From CAZYJR01 sp964647905 (lineage in GTDB: Bacteria > Desulfobacterota > DSM-4660 > Desulfatiglandales > HGW-15): DNA of 64,000 nt. The position numbers were made by a program, and so were the translations under genes. Within the stretch, counting starts at the first letter, position 1. Every line of letters starts with the position of its first letter. The notes under the pieces are model-generated. The model did no database searches. It was not told the DNA's origin and worked only from the letters and a program-made list of their open reading frames with translations. The DNA lies in the NCBI GenBank assembly GCA_964647905.1, contig CAZYJR010000018.1, positions 9,122 to 73,121 of the forward strand. Reading direction: 5' to 3'. Shown piece by piece: positions 43,324 to 52,469 of the stretch.

Positions 43324-44432
43324 CTATGTCCCTGCAGCCCGGTCCCGGGAGTAACGAGTTACGAGGTCTTCGCTCGGGGCCGCATCCAAGCTCGCCGCCG
43401 GAAAACTGACAGAGAATCTCGTCCCGCCCTCTTCCCCGGCCTCCACCCGGAGAGAGGCCCCATGCCCCTCGACCACTTCCTTTACCACGTCCAGGCCCAG
43501 GCCCGTCCCCCCGCTCTTCCCGGTTACATAGGGGGAAAAAACGGCCTCCTTAAGGTCCTCAGGGATGCCGGGGCCCGTTCCTCCACCACCAGATCCACAG
43601 TACCCTTATCCGGGTTCTCCTTTACCTCGAGCACCACTCTTCCCTGACCTATGACTTCCATGGCCTCGACCGCGTTCTGCAGGAGGTTCCTGATCAGTTG
43701 TTCCAGCCCGAAGCTGTTTCCCCGGATCAGAGCACGCCTCGTACCGGTACGGGCGGCCACCTTTATTCCCCTCAACTCGGCCGGGTCTCTTACCGCCTCC
43801 AGTGATCGTTCTGCCAAGGCGGCCAGATCGATGACTTCCCCGGCCTCCATCACCCTTCCCCGCCCCAAGCGGGAGATCTCTTGTTTGATCTCCTTGATCT
43901 TGTCCACGGCGTGGAGGACGGCTTGAAGGCGCTTTTCCGCAGTATATCGGTCCACAGGACCAATGAGCCCCAGCTCGGCCGAGCCCATAATGGATGCAAG
44001 GGGATTGTTCAACTGGTGGCCCAGCCTGGGTATCCGCTCGGTAAACCTCCTGAGACTGCTCTCCTTTTCCCGTCCCTCCAAGGCCTTATCTATCCCTTCC
44101 GCCAGTTCACTCAAGCTGAAAGGCTTCTCAATGAATCCATCGCACCTGTGAGACAGGGCCTCCATGGCCGTCTCCTTCTCCCCGTAGGCCGTCATCATGA
44201 TAACCGGCATATCGCCATGATCGCAGCGCACGGCTTTCAGGAGATCCAAGCCGTCGCCACCCGGCATGGCGTAATCGGTAATCACCAAACGTATTCGTCC
44301 TGAATCCCGCTCAAGACACCTCAGGGCCTCGGCCACGCAGCGGGCCCGTACCACACCGTAGCCTTTCCTGCGCAGGCCCCGGGCCAGGCTCTCCAACTGG
44401 TCCAGCTCATCGTCCACAACCAGAATGTCCAT
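43324..44432 (-). pseudogene. Response regulator/histidine kinase hybrid interrupted by a frameshift
   Basis: From the ATG at 44432 (GGAGGTGGTTGC upstream) a receiver (ILVVDDE, LVITDYAMPGG, MMTAYGE, FIEKP) is followed by a HisKA-like helix (RLGHQLNNPLASIMG, His near 138) and a HATPase N box (IRNLLQNAVEAM). In the reading frame used so far, translation ends after VVEERAPASLRTL at 43524. One base lower, the expected G-box sequence resumes: GPGIPEDL, then SGGTGLGLDVVKEVVEGHGA, ending at a TAG at 43324-43326. The break is near 43578-43582 and looks like loss of one base, either a mutation or a sequencing error. It lies downstream of a sigma-54 promoter-like site. Confidence 0.8.
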
Positions 44433-44473
44433 GCAACCACCTCCGAGATCCACCGGTCCGCACCCCGGCGGAG

Positions 44474-44489
44474 AGCACAAAACGTGCCG
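44474..44489 (-). promoter_or_regulatory. Sigma-54 promoter-like site upstream of the receiver/kinase gene
   Basis: Minus-strand CGGCACG-N4-GTGCT has GG and GC ten bases apart and matches the consensus TGGCACG-N4-TTGCW at most positions. Start would be about 44462, some 30 bases before the ATG at 44432. The NtrC-type gene at 44688-46070 is next upstream. Confidence 0.55.
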
Positions 44490-44687
44490 GTTTGCCCCAT
44501 GCCGGGCTCAAGCAGCTAGCCAGTTGAAATAACAGATTAATTGCTTAGGAGGCCCTGTCGCCGGACCCGTGTGAGACGCGGAGGGCCGTTCCATCCTGGG
44601 TGGGGCATATTCGAAATCCTCTCCAAATAAGGAGCAATATTATTGGGCGTGCCATTCCGGGAGGCGGGGGCGGGGGAGCAGCGGGTA

Positions 44688-46070
44688 TCAGGCCTCCCCA
44701 TAGGCGTCCAGTTTCCTGCGCAGGGTATTGAGGCCTATTCCCAGGAGCTTGGCGGCCCGGGTCTTGTTCCTGCCCGTGGCATCGTATACCCGCAAGATGT
44801 GCTCCTTCTCCACCTCTTCCAAGGGGGTGATCCCGCCGGGAGCGCCGGTTGAGCGCTCGTCCTTCGGCCCGGCTTGTGCCTTGCTCAGTGTCCTCACATG
44901 CTCGGGGAGGTGCCTGAGCTCGATCCCGCCCCCTCTTGCCAGGTTGATCGCGGATTGCAGAATGGACTTGAGTTCCCTGACATTCCCGGGAAAGTCGTAT
45001 TCAAGCAGTGCGGCCATGGCCTCTTCTTCAACGGCGGGCGGTGAGCCTCCCTCGCTCGACTCGGCCAAAAACCCGGAGATCAGGAGGGAAATGTCCTCCC
45101 TCCTCTTTCTCAAGGGCGGCAGATGGAGCCAGGCGCCCTTGAGGCGGTAGTAGAGATCCTTCCTGAACCTCCCCTCGCTGATCAAGCCGTCCAGGTCTTC
45201 ATTGGTGGCCGCTATGAACCGGATGTCGGCCCTCTGCGGGCGGCTGGTCCCGATCTTTATGAACTCCCCGTCCTGGAGGACCCGCAAGAGCTTTCCCTGC
45301 AGCTCCATGGGCAAGACCCCGATCTCGTCAAGAAACAGGGTTCCCTTGTTGGTATGTTCCAGAAAGCCCGTACGTTCGCGTTCGGCACCGGTGAACGCGC
45401 CCCGGGTGTGGCCGAAGAACTCGGAATCGAACAAGGTGCCTGTGAGAGAAGCCATGTTTATGGGGGTGAAGTTATGCCTAGCCCTGGGGCTCGCCAAGTG
45501 AACCGCCCTGGCCAAGAGCTCCTTCCCGGTACCGCTCTCCCCGGTGATCAGGACCGGGATGTTGCTGGCCGCATGAAGCTCCGCTTCCACCAGGACTTTT
45601 CTGACCTGCGGCGACTGTGTCACTATGCCCCTGAAGGCGTCTGGGTGTTGAAGGGCGGGAAGCTTTCGTTTCTTGCCCAAATCGACTATGTTCAGGAGGC
45701 GTTTCCGCTCCAGGGCCCTCTCCATGCTGAAGATCAGGTCTTCCTTGGAGATCGGTTTCAATAGGTAGTCATACGCCCCCTTTTTTAGTGATGCAACCGC
45801 CACCCTCGCCTCGTTCAGGGCCGTGACCATCACGCACTCCGTATCCGGAGACGTTTTCCTGATCACGTCGAGCAACTCCAGACCGTCCATCTCAGGCATG
45901 GTCACATCGATCAGGGCCACATCGAAGGTCTCTCCCCTCTCAAAGCGGGCAGCGGCCTCGGGGGCCTGGCTCTCCACCTCCACATTCCTATAACCGGAGA
46001 TGAACAGTCCCCGCTTGACGCTCTCCAGGAAATCGACTTCGTCGTCAACCACGATGATTCGGTTGTCCAT
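44688..46070 (-). CDS. NtrC-family sigma-54 response regulator
   Basis: A 460-residue protein: receiver (IIVVDDEVD, ALIDVTMPEMDG, MVTALNEA, YLLKPIS), AAA+ domain (GESGTGKELLARAVH, GAFTGAERERTG, GTLFLDEIGVLPM, FPGNVRELKSIL) and a Fis-type helix-turn-helix (KTRAAKLLGIGLNTLRRKLDAYG). It activates sigma-54 promoters when phosphorylated. Its kinase is probably the frameshifted receiver/kinase downstream or a distant one. A possible target promoter lies in its 3' flank at 44474-44489. Confidence 0.94.
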   Translation of the reverse strand: MDNRIIVVDDEVDFLESVKRGLFISGYRNVEVESQAPEAAARFERGETFDVALIDVTMPEMDGLELLDVIRKTSPDTECVMVTALNEARVAVASLKKGAYDYLLKPISKEDLIFSMERALERKRLLNIVDLGKKRKLPALQHPDAFRGIVTQSPQVRKVLVEAELHAASNIPVLITGESGTGKELLARAVHLASPRARHNFTPINMASLTGTLFDSEFFGHTRGAFTGAERERTGFLEHTNKGTLFLDEIGVLPMELQGKLLRVLQDGEFIKIGTSRPQRADIRFIAATNEDLDGLISEGRFRKDLYYRLKGAWLHLPPLRKRREDISLLISGFLAESSEGGSPPAVEEEAMAALLEYDFPGNVRELKSILQSAINLARGGGIELRHLPEHVRTLSKAQAGPKDERSTGAPGGITPLEEVEKEHILRVYDATGRNKTRAAKLLGIGLNTLRRKLDAYGEA

Positions 46071-46222
46071 GCCTCGGGTCTCCCAGTATCCAAACAGCCG
46101 CCGAGCTCAAGCAGAGCTTTGCCCTCTGCCCCTCGCTATGAAGCCTCTCTCCGGCTTTTCCGGCCCGTGTTGTTGATGGTGACGCGGGTCTTCAGGGAAG
46201 TTTCCTTGCCCGTTACCGCCGC

Positions 46223-46507
46223 TCAGGAGTGCTTGTTTATCTTGTCCCTCAGTACCGAGGAATATTTGAATGTCACCACCCGCCGCTCTGCCAGAATGAG
46301 ATCCTCGCCGCTCTGAGGATTCCGCCCCCGGCGGGTCTTCTTCAGCCTTACGCAAAACTTCCCGAACCCGGAGACGAGCACGTCTTCTCCGCTCTCCAGG
46401 GTCCGCTTGATGATCTCCAGAAGGGCCTCCACGGCGTCCACAGCCTCTTTCCTTTTCAGGCCCTTCTCTGTCAAGGACTCCACCAGACCTGCCTTTGTAA
46501 GCGTCAT
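46223..46507 (-). CDS. ihfA: Integration host factor / HU-family protein
   Basis: A 94-residue protein from the ATG at 46507. MTLTKAGLVESLTEKGLKRKEAVDAVEALLEIIKRTLESGEDVLVSGFGKFCV and RRGRNPQSGEDLILAERRVVTFK are characteristic of IHF-alpha rather than HU (longer beta arm, RGRNPQ..). It bends DNA, and IHF commonly assists sigma-54 promoters, which are plentiful here. A second HU-type gene is at 29144. The alpha assignment is likely but not proven. Confidence 0.85.
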   Translation of the reverse strand: MTLTKAGLVESLTEKGLKRKEAVDAVEALLEIIKRTLESGEDVLVSGFGKFCVRLKKTRRGRNPQSGEDLILAERRVVTFKYSSVLRDKINKHS

Positions 46508-46774
46508 GACTTCACCCCGTATGATCGGTACACACAACAAAAAAAGTCCAATGAGCGGCTGATACGGTTGTCGCCTCGGGACCGGCCCTTATGTCTCCCC
46601 CGATCCCAAAGAGCGGCCGGGACCCGATGGATCGCACGATGAAACTAAACCGAGGGATACAAAAAGTCAAGACAACCAGGATACTTATTCTCTGATCATA
46701 ATAAGTTGCGCCCACAGGCTCCAACTGGCAACATGTTCCCGGTCAATCCAGACATTCCTTTCAGAGGCCGCGGA

Positions 46775-47572
46775 ATGAGTGAGAAGCCCGCCAAGAATCA
46801 CCCCGCCGGGGAGGAACTCCAGGAGGCCGGACATGCCCGGCTGATAAGGGAGATGTTCTCCACTATAACCGCCGGGTACGACTTCCTGAATCACTTGCTC
46901 AGCCTGCGGAGGGACACGGCTTGGCGCAGGTCGGCGTCACGCCGCATGGGCTTTTCACCGACTTTCCGTCTATTGGACGTGGCCACCGGAACAGGCGACC
47001 TCGGAATCCAGGCCCTCCAGGATCATCCGGGCATAAGGGTGGTGGGCCTGGATCCGGTGCCTGAAATGCTGCAAATCGCCCGGGCCAAGGTAAGCCGCAA
47101 GGGCATGTCTTCAAGGATGGACCTCCTTGTGGGCGACGCCTTGGCCCTTCCTTTTGAGGACGAGTCCTTTGACGCGGCCTCGGTGGCCTTCGGGATCCGA
47201 AACATTCTAAATAGGCGGGCGGCACTGGAGGAGATGGTCAGGGTCGTGGTGCCCGGCGGCCGGGTGGTGGTGCTGGAGATGTCCCTTCCGGAATCACCCC
47301 TTTTTCGGGCTTTATTCCGATTGTATCTGAGGTGGATACTGCCCTGGTTGGCCCGGCTCTTTTCACCCAACCCGGGGGCATACCAGTACCTTGCCCGGTC
47401 CATAATGGACTTTCCGGCTCCCGGAGTCTTCGCCGATCTCATGAGGACCGCCGGAATGGACCGGGTGGATATTTACCCCCTGAGCTTTGGAATCACCTAC
47501 CTCCACGTGGGCCGCAAGCCATTGCAGGCCGCGGGCGGCGCCGGGCTCAATCACAATCTAACGGGCCCCTAA
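46775..47572 (+). CDS. ubiE: Demethylmenaquinone/ubiquinone methyltransferase (UbiE/COQ5)
   Basis: 265 residues from the ATG at 46775. Motifs are FSTITAGYDFLNHLLSLRRDTAWRR, DVATGTGDLGIQAL (SAM motif I), VVGLDPVPEMLQIAR, and ALALPFEDESFDAASVAFGIRNILNR, the UbiE signature. It methylates the quinone ring during menaquinone (or ubiquinone) synthesis. An upstream in-frame ATG at 46706 lacks a ribosome-binding site. Anaerobes with this gene normally make menaquinone. Confidence 0.93.
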   Translation: MSEKPAKNHPAGEELQEAGHARLIREMFSTITAGYDFLNHLLSLRRDTAWRRSASRRMGFSPTFRLLDVATGTGDLGIQALQDHPGIRVVGLDPVPEMLQIARAKVSRKGMSSRMDLLVGDALALPFEDESFDAASVAFGIRNILNRRAALEEMVRVVVPGGRVVVLEMSLPESPLFRALFRLYLRWILPWLARLFSPNPGAYQYLARSIMDFPAPGVFADLMRTAGMDRVDIYPLSFGITYLHVGRKPLQAAGGAGLNHNLTGP

Positions 47573-47579
47573 TCAAAAC

Positions 47580-47607
47580 CTGACATTGCGCCAGCATCTG
47601 GTATAGT
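47580..47607 (+). promoter_or_regulatory. Candidate promoter upstream of phoB
   Basis: CTGACA (47580-47585) and TATAGT (47602-47607), spaced 16, about 200 bases before the phoB start. No clear Pho box was seen between 47573 and 47809, so phosphate control is inferred only from context. Confidence 0.4.
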
Positions 47608-47809
47608 GAGTGCCCATCCATAAATGAGTTCTCGGCACTAGCGGGTTTCCAGGGCAGAAATGAGCAATTTCTTCCAAGGTCAAGGATATCAAGGGGTTGG
47701 GAGGAGGCGTACTGGAGCACATCGCACGACCAACCCCGCAGATCGACGCCGAGATTGGGAGAAAGGGCCATTTCTGGACGGAAACTAGTGAGTGGAGAGG
47801 GGGAGGTTC

Positions 47810-48493
47810 ATGGAGAGGGAACACGTGCTGGTGGTGGATGACGAGGAAGACATACTGGAGCTCGTCCGCTATCATTTGGCCAGGGACCGCCAGCGGGTAA
47901 GCCTCGCTTCATCCGGCGAGGAGGCCCTGAGGAAGGTCCGCGCCGATCCCCCGCACTTGGTCGTTCTGGATCTCATGCTCCCGGGGATGGACGGCCTTGA
48001 AACGGCCAGGATCCTCAAATCCGACCCGTCAACCAGGGACATACCGGTGATCATGTTGACGGCCAAGGGCGAGGAAGCGGACGTGGTGGCCGGCCTGGAG
48101 CTCGGAGCGGACGATTATGTGACCAAGCCTTTCAGCCCACGCGTCTTGACGGCCCGGATAAGAGCCGTGCTCAGACGCCGGAGAGTACACGAAGACGAGA
48201 CATCGGTGATTCGTGTTCACAACATGGTGATTCATCCGGGCCGCCGGGAGGTGTTGGTGGACGGACGTCCGGTCCCCTTGACCTTCAGCGAGTTCTCCAT
48301 CCTTGCATACCTGGCGCGAAGGCCTGGTTGGGTCTTCACCCGGACCCAGATAGTGGACGCCGTCAGGGGGGGAGACTACCCCGTGACCGACCGCTCGGTG
48401 GATGTCCAGATAGTGGGTCTCAGGAGAAAGCTCGGTCGCGCCGGGAAGCAGGTGGAGACGGTAAGAGGCGTGGGATATCGATTCAAGGAGTAA
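47810..48493 (+). CDS. phoB: PhoB-like response regulator (OmpR family)
   Basis: The ATG at 47810 (GAGGGGGAGG upstream) gives 227 residues. Receiver: VLVVDDEEDILELVRYHL, LVVLDLMLPGMDGLE, ITLTAK-like IMLTAKGEE and DDYVTKPFSP. The winged-helix domain (LTFSEFSILAYLARRPGWVFTRTQIVDAVRGGDYPVTDRSVDVQIVGLRRKLG) is of the OmpR/PhoB type. It starts 8 bases before phoR and is adjacent to a phosphate transporter, supporting a phosphate-limitation role. Confidence 0.9.
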   Translation: MEREHVLVVDDEEDILELVRYHLARDRQRVSLASSGEEALRKVRADPPHLVVLDLMLPGMDGLETARILKSDPSTRDIPVIMLTAKGEEADVVAGLELGADDYVTKPFSPRVLTARIRAVLRRRRVHEDETSVIRVHNMVIHPGRREVLVDGRPVPLTFSEFSILAYLARRPGWVFTRTQIVDAVRGGDYPVTDRSVDVQIVGLRRKLGRAGKQVETVRGVGYRFKE

Positions 48494-48500
48494 TTGCTAC

Positions 48501-50306
48501 GTGACCACGAGGACCCGCCTGCTCTGGCAACTCTATCCAACCTACCTCCTGATCACGCTCCTGTCCGTAGGGGCCTCCACATGGTTCGCCGCCCGCACCC
48601 TGAATCGATTCTTCGAGGAACGCTTCGCCGCCGACCTGGAGGCACGGGCACGGACGCTGGAGAGCAGATTCACCGAGCTGCTGGAGGCAGGTGATTTTCA
48701 AGGCATTAGAGAGGCCGCTGAGGCCGTGGGGGAGGCCTCCGCCACCCGGATCACGGTGATCCTCCCCGGGGGAAGGGTGATCGGGGACTCGAGCGAGGAT
48801 ATCGACCGGATGGACAATCATGCGGACCGGCCCGAGGTCTCCAGTGCCTTACGGTCGGGCCTGGGCGTGGCCACCCGATACAGCAGGACCCTGGAGCGGG
48901 ACATGATGTATGTGGGAATCGGTCTTCGCTCCGGAGATAAGCCTATTGGGATTCTACGAACCGCGGTGCCCATAGTCCCCATCCACAGCACCCTCCGCGA
49001 AGTCACCTTTCGCATGGCCATGGGGGGGGTCCTCATCGCTGTTTTCGCAGCGGTGCTCAGCCTTTGGGTATCCCGCCGCCTGTCCAAACCCCTGGAGATC
49101 ATGACCCGAGGGGCCGAACGCTTTGCAGCCGGTGATCTTTCACATCGGCTCCCGCCCGCCGGCTCCCGGGAAATGACCGCGGTGGCCGCAGCCATGAACC
49201 GGATGGCCGAAGAACTGGGCGAGAGGATGCGGGCGGTGATCCAGCAGCGGAATCAGTTGGAGGGAGTCCTCTCCAGCATGGTGGAAGGTGTGATAGCGGT
49301 GGACTCGGACGGCCGGGTGATCAGGATCAACGACTCGGCTGGAAGACTGCTGGGGTACCCCCCTGAGAAGGCCCGCGGCATGAGCCTCCATGAAATGGCC
49401 CGCGACCCCGGCCTGGGGGCCTTTGTGGAGGAGGCCCTGAAGGGTCGTGAGGGCTTGTTGGAAAGGGATCTGGTGCTTTACGCGGGTGAAGAGAGGACCA
49501 TCCAGGCCCACGGCACGGGCCTTCAGGACGAGAACGGCTCTCGCGCGGGCGCCCTCATAGTCCTCAATGATCTCACCAGGCTGAGGCGTCTGGAGAGAAT
49601 GCGGCGGGATTTTGTGGCCAACGTCAGCCACGAGATCAGGACGCCGCTCACCGCCGCAAAAGGTTTCGTGGAGACCCTGAAGGAAACTCCGGATGCCGGT
49701 CCGTCCGAGACCGCCCGTTTCATGGAGATCATACACCGCCACCTTGATAGGCTGGAGGCCTTGGTGGAAGACCTGCTCAGTCTCTCCAGGATCGAGGAGG
49801 CCGAGCAGTCTCCAGGGATTCCCCTGAAGCCGGGAAGTCTGGCCTCAGTGCTCGGCGCCGCTGTGGAGACCGTGAAGGGCAACCATGCCGGCGAGGATTT
49901 GAGGATCCTGGTAAAATGCGATCACGACTTGGTCATTCCCATGAACGCGGTTCTCCTGGAGCAGGCCTTCGTCAATATTCTGGAGAACGCGGTCAAGCAC
50001 GCCGGCCCCGGAAACGAAGTCAGGGTGGAGGCGGAGGGCTCCGGGGGAGAGGTCGTGATCCGCTTCCAAGACCAGGGCCCCGGCATCCCGGCCGAGCACC
50101 TGCCGCGGATTTTTGAGCGCTTCTACAGGGTGGATAGGTCCAGGAGCCGGAAACTCGGCGGGACCGGTCTCGGTCTGGCCATAGTCAAGCACGCGGTCCA
50201 GGCCCACCGGGGCCGCGTGGAGGCGGAAAGTGTGGTGGGAGAGGGGAGCACCTTCACCGTTCGCCTCCCGGCGGTGGATTCCCGGGACCGGGGGTCGTCC
50301 GGCTGA
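48501..50306 (+). CDS. phoR: PhoR-like sensor histidine kinase
   Basis: A 601-residue protein from a GTG at 48501 (AAGGAG upstream). Two membrane segments (about residues 10-30 and 170-190) flank a periplasmic domain. HAMP follows (RRLSKPLEIMTRGAERFAAGDLSHRL), then PAS (near 255-360), and the kinase core: VSHEIRTPLTAAKGFVETL (His near 378), FVNILENAVKHA, FQDQGPGIP, GGTGLGLAIVKHAVQAHRG. It probably phosphorylates the adjacent PhoB. The periplasmic domain suggests extracytoplasmic sensing, though enterobacterial PhoR senses via PhoU/Pst. Confidence 0.92.
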   Translation: MTTRTRLLWQLYPTYLLITLLSVGASTWFAARTLNRFFEERFAADLEARARTLESRFTELLEAGDFQGIREAAEAVGEASATRITVILPGGRVIGDSSEDIDRMDNHADRPEVSSALRSGLGVATRYSRTLERDMMYVGIGLRSGDKPIGILRTAVPIVPIHSTLREVTFRMAMGGVLIAVFAAVLSLWVSRRLSKPLEIMTRGAERFAAGDLSHRLPPAGSREMTAVAAAMNRMAEELGERMRAVIQQRNQLEGVLSSMVEGVIAVDSDGRVIRINDSAGRLLGYPPEKARGMSLHEMARDPGLGAFVEEALKGREGLLERDLVLYAGEERTIQAHGTGLQDENGSRAGALIVLNDLTRLRRLERMRRDFVANVSHEIRTPLTAAKGFVETLKETPDAGPSETARFMEIIHRHLDRLEALVEDLLSLSRIEEAEQSPGIPLKPGSLASVLGAAVETVKGNHAGEDLRILVKCDHDLVIPMNAVLLEQAFVNILENAVKHAGPGNEVRVEAEGSGGEVVIRFQDQGPGIPAEHLPRIFERFYRVDRSRSRKLGGTGLGLAIVKHAVQAHRGRVEAESVVGEGSTFTVRLPAVDSRDRGSSG

Positions 50307-50312
50307 ATACCG

Positions 50313-50978
50313 CTACTCGGCCACCATGGCCCGCATCATATCCGAGGCGTTCTGTGCGTGGTCGGCAGTGGAGCCGATGGTCTCCGCCAGACGCGTTAGG
50401 TGAAAGACCTTGAGCGGTTCCTCCACCATCTCGAACACCTTGTGGATCAACTCCCGCTCGAGGTGGTCGGCTTCGTGTTCAATCTGGCGGATGTCACGGA
50501 TGATGGATTTGATCTCCCGCCTCTGGGCCTCGGATCCGGACTTGAAGAACTGCGAGGACTTGTCCACAAGCGGGGAAAGCGCCTCTATGGCCGGTATCAC
50601 CTTTTCCACCAGGAAAAGCAGATCGTCACCAACCGACTTGTCGATCCCTTCCGGCCGGTAAGAGAGCCAGTAGAGGGACTCTTCTACCGCATCCACCACC
50701 CTGTCCTGCTCCCTGAGATACATGAAGAATTGGAACTTATCCACGGGCATCAGTATGCCCTTGGGGAGATGCCCCCTGATGTTCCTCTTTATTGCGTCCG
50801 CCTCCGACTCCAGTACGGCCACTTGATCGGTGAGGTCGTCGAAGGCCTCGCATTGCTGGTCCAGGTGACACTTCACCGCCTTGAAGAAGACTCTGGCACA
50901 CTCGCTGACCTTGTCGGCATGGCGCTTCAGGTTCTCGAAGGGGGACTTGTAAAAGAGAGACATGAATGTGGTACGCAT
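50313..50978 (-). CDS. DUF47 PhoU-like phosphate transport accessory protein
   Basis: A 221-residue all-helical protein. GGGAGGA precedes the ATG at 50978. The pattern of two PhoU-like three-helix bundles is seen in SPFENLKRHADKVSECARVFFKAV, DQVAVLESEADAIKRNIRGHL, and DIRQIEHEADHLERELIHKVF, with E-x-x-A-D metal-type motifs. DUF47 proteins occur next to PiT transporters and regulate phosphate flux. It is translated from the same mRNA as the PiT gene (16-base gap). Confidence 0.9.
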   Translation of the reverse strand: MRTTFMSLFYKSPFENLKRHADKVSECARVFFKAVKCHLDQQCEAFDDLTDQVAVLESEADAIKRNIRGHLPKGILMPVDKFQFFMYLREQDRVVDAVEESLYWLSYRPEGIDKSVGDDLLFLVEKVIPAIEALSPLVDKSSQFFKSGSEAQRREIKSIIRDIRQIEHEADHLERELIHKVFEMVEEPLKVFHLTRLAETIGSTADHAQNASDMMRAMVAE

Positions 50979-50994
50979 GCATTCCTCCCGGATC

Positions 50995-52266
50995 TTAGAG
51001 CAAAAGCTTGACGAGCAAGGTATAGAATACCATGGAAAGCAGGAGGGTAAAAGGAAGAGTGATGAACCACGAATAGAGGATGTTCCTGATCACCCTGAGA
51101 TCGAGCACTCCCATTCCCCTCATGAACCCTACACCGATGACCGAGCCCACCAGTACGTGGGTGGTGGAAACCGGCAGCCCCAGCCTCGAGCAGATCAGGA
51201 TGGTGGTGGCGGCGCCGAACTCAGCACTGAAACCCCTCACCGGAGTGATCTCGGTTATCCGCCTGCCGATCGTCTGCATCACCCGGGCTCCGAAGAAGAG
51301 CAGCCCTCCACCCACGGCAGCGCCCCCGGTGGCCAGCATCCATGCCGGGACCTCCACCTGCATGGCCACGGTCTTGGTCTTGACCACTGAGAATATGGCC
51401 GCCAGCGGGCCCACTGCATTGGCCACATCGTTCGCGCCGTGGGCAAAGGCTACGTAGCAAGCGGTCATTATCTGCAGATAGATAAACACGCATTCGGCCT
51501 TTTCATGCTGGTCCCCCCTGATCCACCGGCAGTTTTCGCCCCCCAGCCGGGAGAGAATCGCCTTTCCGGCGAATCCGGCGGCTGATGCCAATGGAAGGGC
51601 TATAACAAGGGCGTTTCCGAGGCTCAAATCGAGATGGAGGTTCTTGAGGCCCTTGAAGATCACGGAGAGGATGAGCACCAGGAAGACCACCGAGAGGATC
51701 CAAGGGGCGTATTGCTGCGTCCGGGCGTAGGGGTCGGGGGAGGACAGCAACTTCTTGTATATCAGGTAGTACGCGAACCCGCCTATCAGGGCCCCGGCCA
51801 CAGGGGATATCACCCAGCTCAGAGCTATGGCCACCACGGTCCCCCAGCTGACCGCGCCTGCGCCTACTGCGACCACTCCGAAACCCACGACCGCCCCCAC
51901 GATGGAATGCGTTGTGGATACGGGCAGTCCCAGGTGGCTGGCTATCTGCACCCACAGCCCGGCGGCCACCAGCGCGGCGAACATCCCCAGGAGCAGCTTC
52001 TCCGGGGAGCCGGCCAGGAGGGAGGGATCTATCATGCCCTTTCTTATGGTGTTGGTGACGTGGCCCCCTGCCAGGACCGCACCCACCATGTTAAATATGA
52101 TGGAGACCACCACGGCCTGCTTCATGGTCAAGGCGCCCGAGCCGACCGAAGTACCCATGGCGTTAGCCAGATCATTGGCCCCGATGTTGGCCGCCATGTA
52201 AAACCCCAGCACGGTGGCCAGACCGAGGATGTAGTACTCCGTTCCCGCCGAGAAGAGCTCTACCAT
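50995..52266 (-). CDS. PiT-family inorganic phosphate permease
   Basis: A 423-residue membrane protein with the duplicated PiT signature: GANDLANAMGTSVGSGALTM near residue 30 and GANDVANAVGPLAA near 285, and two GLPVSTTHSIVGAVVG / GLPVSTTHVLVGSVIG repeats. Ten to twelve membrane helices are expected. It imports phosphate with a cation. It forms a unit with the DUF47 gene and converges with phoB-phoR. The ribosome-binding site is weak. Confidence 0.94.
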   Translation of the reverse strand: MVELFSAGTEYYILGLATVLGFYMAANIGANDLANAMGTSVGSGALTMKQAVVVSIIFNMVGAVLAGGHVTNTIRKGMIDPSLLAGSPEKLLLGMFAALVAAGLWVQIASHLGLPVSTTHSIVGAVVGFGVVAVGAGAVSWGTVVAIALSWVISPVAGALIGGFAYYLIYKKLLSSPDPYARTQQYAPWILSVVFLVLILSVIFKGLKNLHLDLSLGNALVIALPLASAAGFAGKAILSRLGGENCRWIRGDQHEKAECVFIYLQIMTACYVAFAHGANDVANAVGPLAAIFSVVKTKTVAMQVEVPAWMLATGGAAVGGGLLFFGARVMQTIGRRITEITPVRGFSAEFGAATTILICSRLGLPVSTTHVLVGSVIGVGFMRGMGVLDLRVIRNILYSWFITLPFTLLLSMVFYTLLVKLLL

Positions 52267-52469
52267 GGGCTACTCTGCATCCTTTCCACATAAGGGGCAA
52301 CGACCTTCTATCACGATCCCTCCGGGCAGGCAAGCCCCGCTCCATATCCCGGCCCGGACCCGATGGATTGCCGCAAGTTTGCGGTTGACCGAGACTCCGG
52401 CACCTTTTATACTCCGTTGTTCAAACACGAGAGGCGGCAAAAGCCATAAAACAACAAAGGAGACGGCCA

